DNA from: Agrocybe praecox
Lineage: Eukaryota > Basidiomycota > Agaricomycetes > Agaricales > Agrocybaceae
NCBI GenBank assembly: GCA_964017145.1
Contig: OZ024841.1
Coordinates: forward strand, 4,154,001-4,218,000
DNA length: 64,000 nucleotides
Direction: 5' to 3'
Both the position numbers and the translations under genes were made by a program. Every line of letters starts with the position of its first letter. Position 1 is the first letter of the stretch. The notes under the pieces are model-generated. The model was not told the origin of the DNA. It saw only the letters and a list, made by a program, of their open reading frames with translations, and ran no database searches. Shown here one piece after another: positions 12,061 through 21,902 of this stretch.

Positions 12061-12447
12061 AGTTCTTCCAAGGGGTATGCAGTTTTGGAAAAAAGAACAC
12101 GACCTTGTCTTTGGACCGGAAAATAGCTAGGAGATCGAAAAATGCAACTCCGAAATTTTTCCTGTGAATGGTTGGTGAGTTACCATAAAAGGAAATGGGG
12201 GGGAGGGGAGGGGTCAATTTGGGCCGAAGTTTTTTTTTGGAAGTGTGCAGAATGATGCGAGATGTCGAGAAAAATGGTTGGAAATGGGTGTCAGGTTTTT
12301 TTCTCACAAGATACAAAAGTGCCCATAACTTTTCAACGAGATCTTTTGGCAAAAATCTGACTTCAGATTCGGATTTCCCAGCCCAAAATACGTCTAAAAA
12401 GAAGGTTGTGTCCTTTTTTCCAAAACTACATACCCCTTGAGTTCTTC
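12061..12447. mobile_element. hAT-like MITE with 8-bp target duplication
   Basis: The element itself is 12069-12439 (371 bp). Its ends form a terminal inverted repeat of about 36 bp with three mismatches, starting CAAGGGGTATG and continuing through AGTTTTGGAAAAAAG. It is flanked on both sides by the direct repeat AGTTCTTC (12061-12068 and 12440-12447). An 8-bp target duplication with a CA-GGG-type terminus is the hallmark of the hAT superfamily. There is no transposase, so it is a non-autonomous copy. It sits 23 bp beyond the stop codon of the F-box gene at 12462 and may supply its 3' UTR or terminator. Confidence 0.82.
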
Positions 12448-12461
12448 AACCAAAATAAAAT

Positions 12462-14046
12462 TCATTCTCTGATGGATTGTGGAGCAGACATTGAGGTTGA
12501 CTTGGTCCCGCAGATATGAGTGAATTGACGTGCAGATCCCCATATAACCTGGAGACCTGTCATATCGTTAAGAAATCTGAAGTTGGGCTTCCCAATGTCG
12601 TTCAGCAGGAGGGTCTTAATGGGCCTCCCAATCTTCGCACGGCGGGTAAGAAAGTTGCGCAAATAGGACTTGCTATCAGACATCTTCAGAGAGTCGACCT
12701 CGACAGATTGTAGTGCCGGAAATAAATCCTTTTGAATGTGGATGGGGCACAAGTAGAGGTAAGCGAGGAATTTGTAGTTTCTCACACGGAAGTGCTTGAT
12801 ATTCGTCAGGGATATAATGCTCATAAGCATGCCCAGATTTGCATCACCGCTTATTTCGAGATCTGGCTTGATTGACAAAGTCAAGTCCTCAACCCTGTCC
12901 CATTGCAATGGAGATTCCAGAACGGTGTTCATGATTGTGGTGAAAATCGAGCTGTAGTTGACGATATGATAGAAATGAAGGTGGATGTGTACATCCGACG
13001 TTTTGATTTCTGTAATGCCTCGGTTGTGCTCAACAGAAAGCTTCGTTCGTGCTCTGGAAAGCATGAGGTAACCGCAAACAACGTTGCTAACCCGTTCTAA
13101 GTCAGTTAGAGACGGGTAGTATGTGGCGACGGAAGTGAGGGAGAATTCAAGTGAACAGTCCTCAGTCAACTTCATATTTTTCACCAGCGTGAGGTATTTT
13201 GTCCAATGGCCGCCTGCTTTTGCCTGTATAGAGACGTCGAAAGATTTTAGGATGGGTAGAGAATGCATTTCTCCGGGTGGAACATCGCCGACTTCTATTT
13301 CTCTCTCTGCCACTGATATCGATAGATGTTTGAGTAAGGGTAATAAAGACAGGATGCGGAACAACGTCGAGAAATCAAAATTTATTTTGAAGGAGAGTGA
13401 ATGAAGGCCGGCAAAGCGTTTCCACTCACTCTCGGCGATAGAGATATCATGAAAAAGTGCTGTAAGATTACGAAGCCGAGGTGTCTTGTTTCCGAACTGA
13501 GCAGGTAGGTGGATTTGAGAAATTTGAAAATACGTTCCAGTACTGTTCTGGTGATCCACAGAAACTTCGAATGTTTCCAGGAGAGGAGTTGAGTTTTGAA
13601 GTAATCTTTGCATCATTCCTTGCGCTGTAAGTTTTTGAAGTTGATTGCATCAGTTGTCAAAAACGGAATATCAGACCTTTCTTACCAGGAAGTAAATATA
13701 TGTAGTTGACGTTAAGCGACCTTATTCGATGCCAGTTGTCCTCGAGGAGAGTTTGCACAAAGGATGTCCATCTGGAATAGTGATCCGGGTAGCTAAGTTT
13801 GATGTACAACGGAGACTCGCTTGTCCTGCGTAGAACTTCACATATCCAGTCATGCGAATGTTGATTACGGAAGAGATCGATGTTGATTAACTTTGCCCAG
13901 ATTGATGGCGATGAAAGCAAGAGAGCTCTCCAGGCTGTACAAACTTGAGATGTCGCGCGAAGGGTATCAATGATTATTTTCGTGGTACTTTCCTCGGATA
14001 TGATAACACAGATGTGCCAAACGATATCGATATTGATCGCAGCACT
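12462..14046 (-). pseudogene. F-box-like gene, 5'-truncated at a repeat element
   Basis: Two exons on the minus strand, about 14046-13686 and 13624-12462, are joined by a GTAAGA...TTACAG intron. They encode a family F-box (IVWHICVIISEESTTK, LRATSQVCTAWRALLLSSPSIWAKLINIDLF), the EVLRRTSESPLYIK motif and a leucine-rich C-terminal region of about 390 residues. Everything after the first few residues is open and well conserved. Upstream of the F-box, however, there is no in-frame ATG before a stop codon, about 35 nt further into a CAGGA/TCCTG-rich repeat. The intact paralog at 20156-21667 has about 22 residues before this point, so the start codon and promoter look displaced by the repeat. Use of an undetected upstream exon is the alternative. 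Confidence 0.7.
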
Positions 14047-14285
14047 GCGGATAGAAAAAGCGGGATTTTAAGCTGCCTCCAAAATGCAGGAAAATTCCTG
14101 CTTGCCACACAGGAGAAAGTCCTGTTTCCATACAGCAGAAACTGCTGTCAAAACCGTCATGAAAACAGCATTTTCTCCTGCTTTTTTGACAGCAGAAAAT
14201 ACAGGTCTGAAAGCGCCATTATTTGCTTTTTCTAAGACAGGAGTATTTACAGCTATCAGAACAAGAATATGGAGAACTGCTTAGA
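14043..14285. repeat. CAGGA/TCCTG-rich element A (possible CACTG-ended transposon remnant)
   Basis: This stretch begins CACTGCGGATAG exactly where homology of the F-box gene stops. It then carries four TCCTG or CAGGA pentamers within about 45 bp near 14090-14130, and further copies with CTGTC/GACAG motifs up to about 14250. A related stretch (element B, 15833-16047) has the same motifs and ends in CTATCCGCAGTG, the reverse complement of this start. Dense short sub-terminal motifs and CACTG ends suggest a degenerate CACTA-type element, but the right boundary and target duplication are unclear. Confidence 0.45.
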
Positions 14286-14960
14286 CATCATATTTCGTTG
14301 TAAATTAACCAATATTATAGAATTATAAACATTACTAAGTACATTGTTTCTACGCGACGTAAAAACGTGGTACAGTTTTAAATAAGACCGTCGCACTTAC
14401 AATCGACGAGAAAACGCTATGCACAAGCTGGTTTCGGGATGTAAAACGTGCGAATGCCCGCCGGGAGGTCCAAGTAACTGTATAATTAGCAAATATCTGT
14501 TCTAAAGGCGAAGGAATCAATTCCCGAGTGTATAGGACATGAACAATTACTCACCGAGATATTTTTTTGTGCGTATTCACACTTTCAAACAGAACTGCTC
14601 CCCTGTATCGAAGTTAACGACATTTTGGAGAGAATTCATGCGTAAGCTTCGAGAATCTTGGCCTTCGTGAATATAACATAGTACTCACGCGATGCATTTC
14701 CTCGATTCCATCATTTCGACTTCGTTTAAGCCCAATAAGGTCGATATATGCGCGCTGAAATAGAAATATGCAAAGTATTTAGAGCCAGAAATTGCCGTAT
14801 ATCTGAATGTGACGCACCGCATGATACACATTCTGCAAACGGTACTTGCCCAAAAGCCGGTTGGACAGCATTCTGACCTGCCTTATCGTACTTTCCTGAC
14901 ACAGAAAGGTAATTCAAGAAGCAAAAAAAGTCAAATATATGCGCATATATGTATGCGTCG

Positions 14961-15362
14961 CTAACATACCTGATGCAAAGCAGCGAGAACGGCCCCCCGA
15001 TGTCTAAAATCGGCCCACAAAGAATACAACCATGCAAATTCGGCATCAGTACACTTGCATAATCGTATATAGGTCATATACGCACCTTTTATTGTGTATA
15101 CGCGGGTTCTATGCCCAAATTTGTGGTCCTGGACCTCGTCTGTGTGGAAACCATGCAGGGGTCGAGGGCTTCCCATAATCACGCCCTTTGTAAAAGAGTG
15201 GGGACTATCGAATAGGAATTGCATGGAGAGTTTCTTTATTCTCCGAGAGTAGGCTAATTGAGAGTGAAGGAAGTTACGGGCAGACGGGACATCGAAGATA
15301 AGAAGGAAGAGGAGGCAAGGGGCAAAACGCGACGCGCGACGCGTTGACCAAAGTTTGATCAA
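14961..15362 (-). other. Possible exon of an unrecognised minus-strand gene
   Basis: The 133-codon open frame has a coding-like stretch (RIKKLSMQFLF then VIMGSPRPLHGFHTDEVQDH and DAEFAWLYSLWADFRHRGAVLA), possibly followed by further exons toward 14700 (GKYDKAGQNAVQPAFG). I recognise no family and no convincing start. The 14.3-15.8 kb region lies between repeat elements, so it may be a decayed gene or a chance frame. Confidence 0.2.
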
Positions 15363-15832
15363 ACCCCGACGGCATCACGGCAAGGTCATTCACCGTCACC
15401 GACTCACCGGAGCATGCTGGCCGGCGGCCCACGTTCCGGGTTGGCTTTGAAGTTGTAGCAAATCTGAAGCTCCTGTTCAACGCTTGGTGCGATCGTGTAT
15501 GCCGACAAGCGCCAATTATGAATATGAATTCCTCGGACATTACAAGCCAAAAATGGCAGGGACGTGTCTAGACTTTGAAACCGATCCGAGTGCCGTGTGA
15601 GTGCCGTTCACTGATGACATTCAGATGCTCAGTACTCCGTACTTGTTCAAATATTCTAACCCAAGAGTCGGGCGGCGAGATTACAGAAGAGCGAGAGAAG
15701 AAACTTGTTTCTATCAAATATTGAGGTAGAAAGGTGGTTCTGGTGTAAATAGTGGATGATTTAAGCCGATAAAGACAATATCACTACGTCTTCCCTTAGA
15801 TTAATTCTCGTGTGAGAAAGTATACACAAATT

Positions 15833-16047
15833 ACTGTAGGAGGGGCACGAAATTAAGCTACACATAAAATTCCTGCTTGGATGACAGGATTTTCTGATGC
15901 TTTGTGGATACAGGATATTATATTGCCAAAGAGGGACGAGCATTTGCTGTTTGACAGGCAGTTATAAATAGGACACGAAGAACTCCTGTCAAAATCTGAA
16001 ATAGTCCAGTTTTACACCTAATTCTCCTGCTTATGCTATCCGCAGTG
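15833..16047. repeat. CAGGA/TCCTG-rich element B
   Basis: Related to element A. It shares the left-end succession TTAAGCT...AAATTCCTGCTTG and repeated CAGGA/TCCTG pentamers (15870, 15890, 15910, 15990, 16025), and ends in CTATCCGCAGTG at 16036-16047. No coding capacity is seen. Confidence 0.45.
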
Positions 16048-16375
16048 GCAGGAACGCGGCCACCCAACTTAGTATGCTTCGGCTTCATTACCAGAACAAA
16101 GATATAGACGGTTCAAGTTCAAATTTCGATTGATCAAGCCGTCAAGATCCAAGAGAGAGTTTAATGGCCAATTTTTCGGTTTTGGTTCGACCAGAAATTC
16201 CTCAGGCACTTTGTGATAGTAGGGACACGAAGAAGACATGTCGGAAGCCATCACCGTGGTGAAACAACAGAAACGAGGCGGCATTGCGGCATTTCTCAAC
16301 GACTTTACAAGCATGACCAAATACTATTACCAACCTAGGCCAGCGCCAAACGGACACTTTCAAATATGATCATGA

Positions 16376-17679
16376 CTAGCCGTTAACCCGTGCGAAGCAC
16401 GGGTTTTTGCCTTACTGTACTCCAACTTCCAAGTGAAAATAAAACTTCTCAAGATATGGTGGAAAGGCAACACTGCTGCTTGCCAAACTGTAACACTTTT
16501 ACTTGCTTTCTTTGCCGCCACTTGTCGCCAACCTTTGGTTGGCTCCTCGTGGCCCAGTTTTGGAAATATTGAGAAATAAAGTAAATGTATATCGAGATAA
16601 ATAGAAATACGAATGTAGTGCTAGTAAGACGTCTTAAGCACAATTTAAACAGGAGCCAAATATGAGCCTGCAAGAGCTCCAGCGCTCGCAAGGCGCAGGT
16701 CACAACGTCCGTTTTCCTCCGCCAGAGCAAGAGCTAGTGTTTCAGGTCTTGCTGCAGCATGAAATCTCGTTCTTATAGTGGCTTGGGCACTGTTCTCACC
16801 TTGAACCTGCGTGGAACGCCATTCTCCCAAATAAATCTGGAAGGAAAGTGTCTGAAACATGGAATATTTCTCTCCATGTATCCCATAACAGTAGATCCAG
16901 TCTTGCTGCACCTGGGCCGGGAGCACCTTGTGTCATACATGCATTAAGTGAATGTGGGGGAAAGAATCTGCCAAGCGCACTATGGTGACGGTACGGTGGG
17001 GTATGAGATCCTCTCGAGTCCGTTATAGATATCGGAGAACCATTTTGCGATCAGAGATTGGTTGTGCGACAGCAGCAAACCTCCAAATTTCAAGTAACTG
17101 CCTTCGATGCCACCTTCATCAATGAATAAACACAGAACACAGGACCACAGAAGTTGTGATGCACTTGTAATTTAAAAACTCTGAAAAAGCACACAGCAGG
17201 AGAGACAGCAAAGTAAGAGCAACTTAGCAAGAGCAAGAGAAGAGGTCAGCGTCTCGAGAAAGTAAGTAACAGAGTGAGTCTGCCTGAGAAATTAGAATAA
17301 TGAGGGTGATTTATCGCCTTTCATTCTGATGCCTTTTATATACCATGGTGTATTGAATATCAGAATGTCTTCGAATGTTCTCGAAAAATGGCTCACACCT
17401 TGCTAAACCGTTAAGGGAAATGGAATGTAATGGAAAGGGATTAAGGGACGCGTCAGTCATGTGGTCGCGAAAATGCTGGAATAACCGCACCACACAACCC
17501 TGAGCTCTCGAAAATTCTAGAAATGAAAAGCAAGAGATGAGAAAGCGTCTTTACCCCCCGTGCGAAAAACCCGTGCGACAGCCAATCAGATTCTTCCTTT
17601 GAGGACCCTGTTTGTCCCGTGGGAAACGCCGAAACGCCAAGACACCAATTGCAATTGTAATAGTAGATGTAATAGTAGA
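16376..17679 (-). mobile_element. Probable non-autonomous Helitron
   Basis: Read on the minus strand, the element starts TCTACTATTAC (17679 downward; a second copy of the same 12-mer follows immediately) and ends CTAG at 16379-16376. The hairpin CCCGTGCTTCGCACGGG lies about 8 nt inside that end. The flanking bases are A on the 5' side and T on the 3' side. A 5' TC end, a 3' CTRR end, a GC-rich hairpin about 10 nt from the end, insertion between A and T and no target duplication are the defining marks of Helitrons. The 1.3 kb interior has no Rep/helicase frame. Both ends were found by eye, and the 5' end could instead be the inner copy of the repeated 12-mer at 17667. Confidence 0.6.
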
Positions 17680-17978
17680 TTTCTGTTAACTTGCCACTGG
17701 TCACCGATCATCGATCATCCTTCATGAAAGTGAGCGTGGGTTGAAACAGAGGTAAGTATATGAATAAAATTCCCGTAATTTTCGTTGAATCCCTTCAGAT
17801 AGAATTGCATTGTTGACTTTCCAGCCAGTGAATATTTGGCGAATACCAACAGGCTGCTTCGTTGAGCTGTGGCACAATCTAGTCATTGAAATACAAGAGA
17901 AATCACCATCAGAACGGTTTTTAAAGTCTCTTAATTTCTTGAAAACGAATTTAACATGTCTATGAATCAGATCATACG

Positions 17979-19544
17979 ATGTCTATTGATTTATCACTGA
18001 CTCGCCTCACGAAGCTGCTGCCTTACCTTCCTTATACTCGCCCAACGATCCATATAGCGGGCACAAATGGCAAAGGAAGTGTATCCGCGATAATAACCTC
18101 AATCCTTCTCTCTGCCAGTCCTGCATACCGTTTGGGGAGGTTCAACAGCCCACATCTAGTCTCAGTTTTGGATAGTATCGTCATAGATGGAAATCCGGTC
18201 TCTCAAGCTTTGTACGACGCAACGAGGATGGAGGTGCAGGATGCCGACAATATGCACAAGACTCAGTTAACATCCTTCGAAATTTTGGCATTGACGGCAC
18301 TGCGGATATTCGAAAAGGAGTATGTGGATATTGTAGTGTTGGAAGTAGGCATGGGAGGAAGATTAGATGCAACGAATGTCATTCCGGATACATGCATCTT
18401 GGCATCGGCGCTCACTGCAGTGGACTTAGACCATCAGGCATTCTTGGGTAACACGGTGGAGGCAATTGCGACGGAGAAAGCTGGGATCGCGCGGGCTGGA
18501 AAACCATTCGTACTTGGAAAACAGAACCACGCCGGGGTGAAGGATGTTGTCCAAGGAATTGTACGAGTCGTCGGAGGAACCTTTTATGATTCGATAAAGG
18601 TGGATTCAGACCCAAAAGCTGACATCTCGTGGTCTTTAATCGATATGGGCGACGACATTTCACCCCCACCACAATCGGTTAAATTCACTCTTCAAGCACT
18701 CTCCACAGTTCTACATGCCCATCTTCCTTTACACGGGGCCCATCAGCTCGATAACCTAGGCACCGCTCTTGGGGTATTTGTCGCTCTTCTTTCTTCCCCA
18801 TACAACGACACGGTACACTCGCTGGGTCTCAAATCACGGATAACGTCCGAATCAATTATCAAAGGGATCAACAACGTCAAATGGCCCGGAAGACTCTCTT
18901 TCCACGTCCTCTCCTTACCGTCCCTGGTGCCCTCTGCGACAACTGAGCAACAGCTGGTTGTTTTAGCTGATGGTGCTCATAATGCAGCATCAGCCACGAC
19001 GCTAGGGGAATATATCAACCACTTATTCGACTTGACCTCAAAATCAAGAGCTTCCTCGTCTTCAGAGGTCGAAATTCCCATCACATACATCCTCGCCCTA
19101 TCCCATTCTCCGCCAAAAACACCTCTGCAGACTCTCGCCCCTCTGTTTCCCCCAGAGTACTTGCACACGTCGAAGCGTAATTTAAATCCGAAAGTCAGAA
19201 TTGCCCTTTTGAGATTCACGCAGCCGGAGGGTATGCCTTGGATCAAGTCTGTCCCTCCGAACGAGACTCGCCATGTCGTGAAAAGCCTTATGCCAGAACT
19301 GGCTGAGGATGATGTTTGGGTCGATGATGGGGACGTCGACACGCAAGGTTCTGGCAATAAATCTTTGCAGAAAGCGTTGCAGTGGGCTGCGGACCATCAT
19401 CTAGGAGGAACAGGTACGGATGTCACTAGGAAAGTCACGAACAGAGGACTCGTCGTTCTCGCTGGCAGTTTGTACCTCGTGGCAGACTTTTATCGCCTTT
19501 TACAAAGCATGGATCACGGCGATGGAAAGGCGTCGCTGGGGTAG
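17979..19544 (+). CDS. FOL3: Dihydrofolate synthase (folylpolyglutamate synthase family)
   Basis: An uninterrupted 521-residue frame. The ATP-binding P-loop GTNGKGS is at residues 28-34, followed by the folate-site signature SPHL (56-59) and the family signature EVGMGGRLDATNV near residue 122. The ligase motif DLDHQAFLG, the sequence KWPGRLSFH, the ADGAHN motif near residue 330 and a closing VLAGSLYLVADFYRLL also match Mur-ligase-type folC proteins. The enzyme couples dihydropteroate to glutamate in de novo folate synthesis. The short N-terminus and the opening MSIDLSLTRLTKLL match the yeast FOL3 dihydrofolate synthase rather than the MET7 polyglutamate synthase. The start is the first in-frame ATG; another ATG 23 nt upstream is out of frame. 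No introns are needed. Confidence 0.93.
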   Translation: MSIDLSLTRLTKLLPYLPYTRPTIHIAGTNGKGSVSAIITSILLSASPAYRLGRFNSPHLVSVLDSIVIDGNPVSQALYDATRMEVQDADNMHKTQLTSFEILALTALRIFEKEYVDIVVLEVGMGGRLDATNVIPDTCILASALTAVDLDHQAFLGNTVEAIATEKAGIARAGKPFVLGKQNHAGVKDVVQGIVRVVGGTFYDSIKVDSDPKADISWSLIDMGDDISPPPQSVKFTLQALSTVLHAHLPLHGAHQLDNLGTALGVFVALLSSPYNDTVHSLGLKSRITSESIIKGINNVKWPGRLSFHVLSLPSLVPSATTEQQLVVLADGAHNAASATTLGEYINHLFDLTSKSRASSSSEVEIPITYILALSHSPPKTPLQTLAPLFPPEYLHTSKRNLNPKVRIALLRFTQPEGMPWIKSVPPNETRHVVKSLMPELAEDDVWVDDGDVDTQGSGNKSLQKALQWAADHHLGGTGTDVTRKVTNRGLVVLAGSLYLVADFYRLLQSMDHGDGKASLG

Positions 19545-20155
19545 AGAACACGAAGCAGAGTTGGATCGCCTGTGCTCGTCGTTATTTTCAAATTGTGTAC
19601 ATCGTGGACGTCATCGAATATCGCACTTGTCCTATGGATGATATTTGAGCGCGGTCGTGCTGTAACTGTGTATGTACGACCAGAAAATATATGATTTCTA
19701 ATTCAAACATAAGCAGAAAGGAGCCTCGAGGCATCGTCCACCTTCGTCTGAACATCGGCGTGGTCTTGAAATCTCGCGGCCAGAAAGAGATAGTTGAACG
19801 CTTTGGTGTCCCCTCCTCACCTCTGAGTAGCACCTCAAGTCTGTGGCATGCGGAGCTTTCAAGGGCCGTCATTGTTGGGTATAGTTCGGCAGGCCAAACT
19901 GAAGCGACAACAATCAACGTTGTTTAGAATGAAATGGAAATATTACGACGAAAAAAGAGATTTAGTCCCCGCATATTCAAGATCGCACAGGAGACATCTT
20001 GGAGGAATTTAACATGATTATGATAAATAGGAAAGAAGATTGCGTAGACCACGCCCTACAATTTCTGCGATACTGAAACTTGGTAACGGAAAATGCGTCG
20101 CATAATGACTTTTTTATGATATAAAAAGCTTTCAAGGAACCAGTGGCTCGTCACA
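19545..20155. other. Intergenic region between convergent FOL3 and F-box genes
   Basis: About 600 bp between two convergent stop codons. Two opposite short frames (about 80-110 codons) overlap here without domain support. It is likely the two 3' UTRs. Confidence 0.4.
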
Positions 20156-21667
20156 TCACAGAGTTCTTAGTATCTCACTGGCAGCATTGTCCGAAATAAT
20201 CCTTAGACCTTCAAATCTCTCCAACGGTTCCAGATCGGTGTTGATAACGGTATTGACCCGGACAGCTTGAATCGGTTTCCCCATGTTAACGCGATTTTGT
20301 AAGAAGTTCGGGAGGTGAGAGAAAGTAGTTCCTATGGAATCCACCTCGATAGATTCGAGGGCAGGTAATAATCTTGAGGAGTTCGGGATGGGGCATTGGG
20401 AAATATAGGTAAGCGTTTCGCAGGAAAGTACATGCAATTTCTTGACGGACGTTAAGCAAGAGAGAAACATTGCGAGTGCCGAGTCGTCATCGGCAGGTTT
20501 TCGCGGACTGATATTCAGAGTGAAATCAGTTAAATTCGTCCATCGAAATGAGTACATTGATAGTGCTTTGAGTAGAATGGTAACGTATGGTTCATATTCG
20601 AAGGATAGAAACTGAAGGTCAATGTGAAGGCCTGGTGTCTCGATGTTAAGACCGTACCCTGTGACTTTGATCAAGAGATCAACAGCACCATCTTTAAGGC
20701 TGGTAAAGCAATTCGTGATGATATTTCCGAGCCTCTCCATATCCACAGCATCAGGCATGGTTTCAATGCAGTTTGTTGTCAATTTTAAGGAATATCCCGA
20801 GCCTGTCCGTATGTTTTCGAGGAGAGTGAGGTAATTCGTCCATCTGTAGCACCTTTCTGCTTCGACGAGGACTTCGATAGATAACAAATGGGGCAAGGTG
20901 ATAGGTATATCCGGTTCAACGCCAGATAAATTTTCCTGCAATATCGCATCACCTTCTACACTTTGAAGGCATAGATACCGAAGATGGGAGAGAGAGGGTA
21001 AAATATGCATGAGCTTTAACACGCCGTAATCCGGTCTGAAAGACAGGTATTCCAAGTGGGATAACCATTTGGCGTTAGATGGGATACGGAGAAAGGTACC
21101 TCCGAAACTTCGAAGTAGCGGTGCCTGTTTGTCAAAGTCGGCACGTAGTCCCATATTCGTCATGAGTTTCTGTCTAGCATACGACGAGGTTGCACTATAC
21201 ACCCAAACTAAATTGAACGTTTCCAGAACAGGGGCTGGAAGAAGGAGTAATCGGGATATAGGTCCGTCATTCGCGAGGAACTTGTGGTGGACATGGATGT
21301 TTAAAAGTTTAATCCGATACCAATTTTCTTGAAGGAGGTTCACCAGGTAAGATACCCAAACTGGCGACAATCGAGCGTTGGTACATTGGACATATAAGGC
21401 AGAGTCTCCTGTTCTTCTGATAACTTCATTTATCCACCGTCTTGTCTTGCGTTTGAAAAGGCCCAAATTTATTAATTTGGCCCAAAGCAACGTGGATGAG
21501 AGGAGAAGGCGCCTCCACTCATTGCACACTTGAGAACCTGCGCGCAGGGTATCGATGGATGATTGCGAGGTATTATCTTGTGCGACGATATCAAAGATCT
21601 GCCAGAGAGAATCCGTATCTATCGTAGTCGGGTTTGATGTATGGGAAGAACTTGAGTCGTTGAGCAT
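20156..21667 (-). CDS. F-box-like protein (Agaricomycete expanded family)
   Basis: A single-exon gene of 503 residues. The F-box occupies about residues 20-70 (SLWQIFDIVAQDN, LRAGSQVCNEWRRLLLSSTLLWAKLINLGLF), followed by the motif EVIRRTGDSALYVQ. The rest is an irregular leucine-rich fold with an ENWYRIKLLNIHVHH segment and late LPALESIEVDSIG and NFLQNRVNMGKPIQA segments. These last elements align closely with the truncated copy at 12462-14046, so the two are paralogs and this one is complete. The role, SCF substrate adaptor, is inferred from the F-box. It lies about 230 bp downstream of the stop of another F-box gene on the same strand. Confidence 0.88.
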   Translation of the reverse strand: MLNDSSSSHTSNPTTIDTDSLWQIFDIVAQDNTSQSSIDTLRAGSQVCNEWRRLLLSSTLLWAKLINLGLFKRKTRRWINEVIRRTGDSALYVQCTNARLSPVWVSYLVNLLQENWYRIKLLNIHVHHKFLANDGPISRLLLLPAPVLETFNLVWVYSATSSYARQKLMTNMGLRADFDKQAPLLRSFGGTFLRIPSNAKWLSHLEYLSFRPDYGVLKLMHILPSLSHLRYLCLQSVEGDAILQENLSGVEPDIPITLPHLLSIEVLVEAERCYRWTNYLTLLENIRTGSGYSLKLTTNCIETMPDAVDMERLGNIITNCFTSLKDGAVDLLIKVTGYGLNIETPGLHIDLQFLSFEYEPYVTILLKALSMYSFRWTNLTDFTLNISPRKPADDDSALAMFLSCLTSVKKLHVLSCETLTYISQCPIPNSSRLLPALESIEVDSIGTTFSHLPNFLQNRVNMGKPIQAVRVNTVINTDLEPLERFEGLRIISDNAASEILRTL

Positions 21668-21902
21668 GAATGCCTATGTGGAGGTAAGTGGTAAAGATTA
21701 AGCTAACCAGGGTACGAGCCTGGTACTGATGGAAAAAACCGAAGTCTTCGGGAAATATTTCTGGAAATTAATTCTTGAGCGTGCGGTCCGTGATTTGTGA
21801 GTCGATGTGCATGTTCGTAACAAACATGTTTCTTCAACAAATGATATCAAGTGGCGAAGTTTTTTGGCAGACGTCGAGAAGGTTAAGCATGTATATTTTG
21901 TG

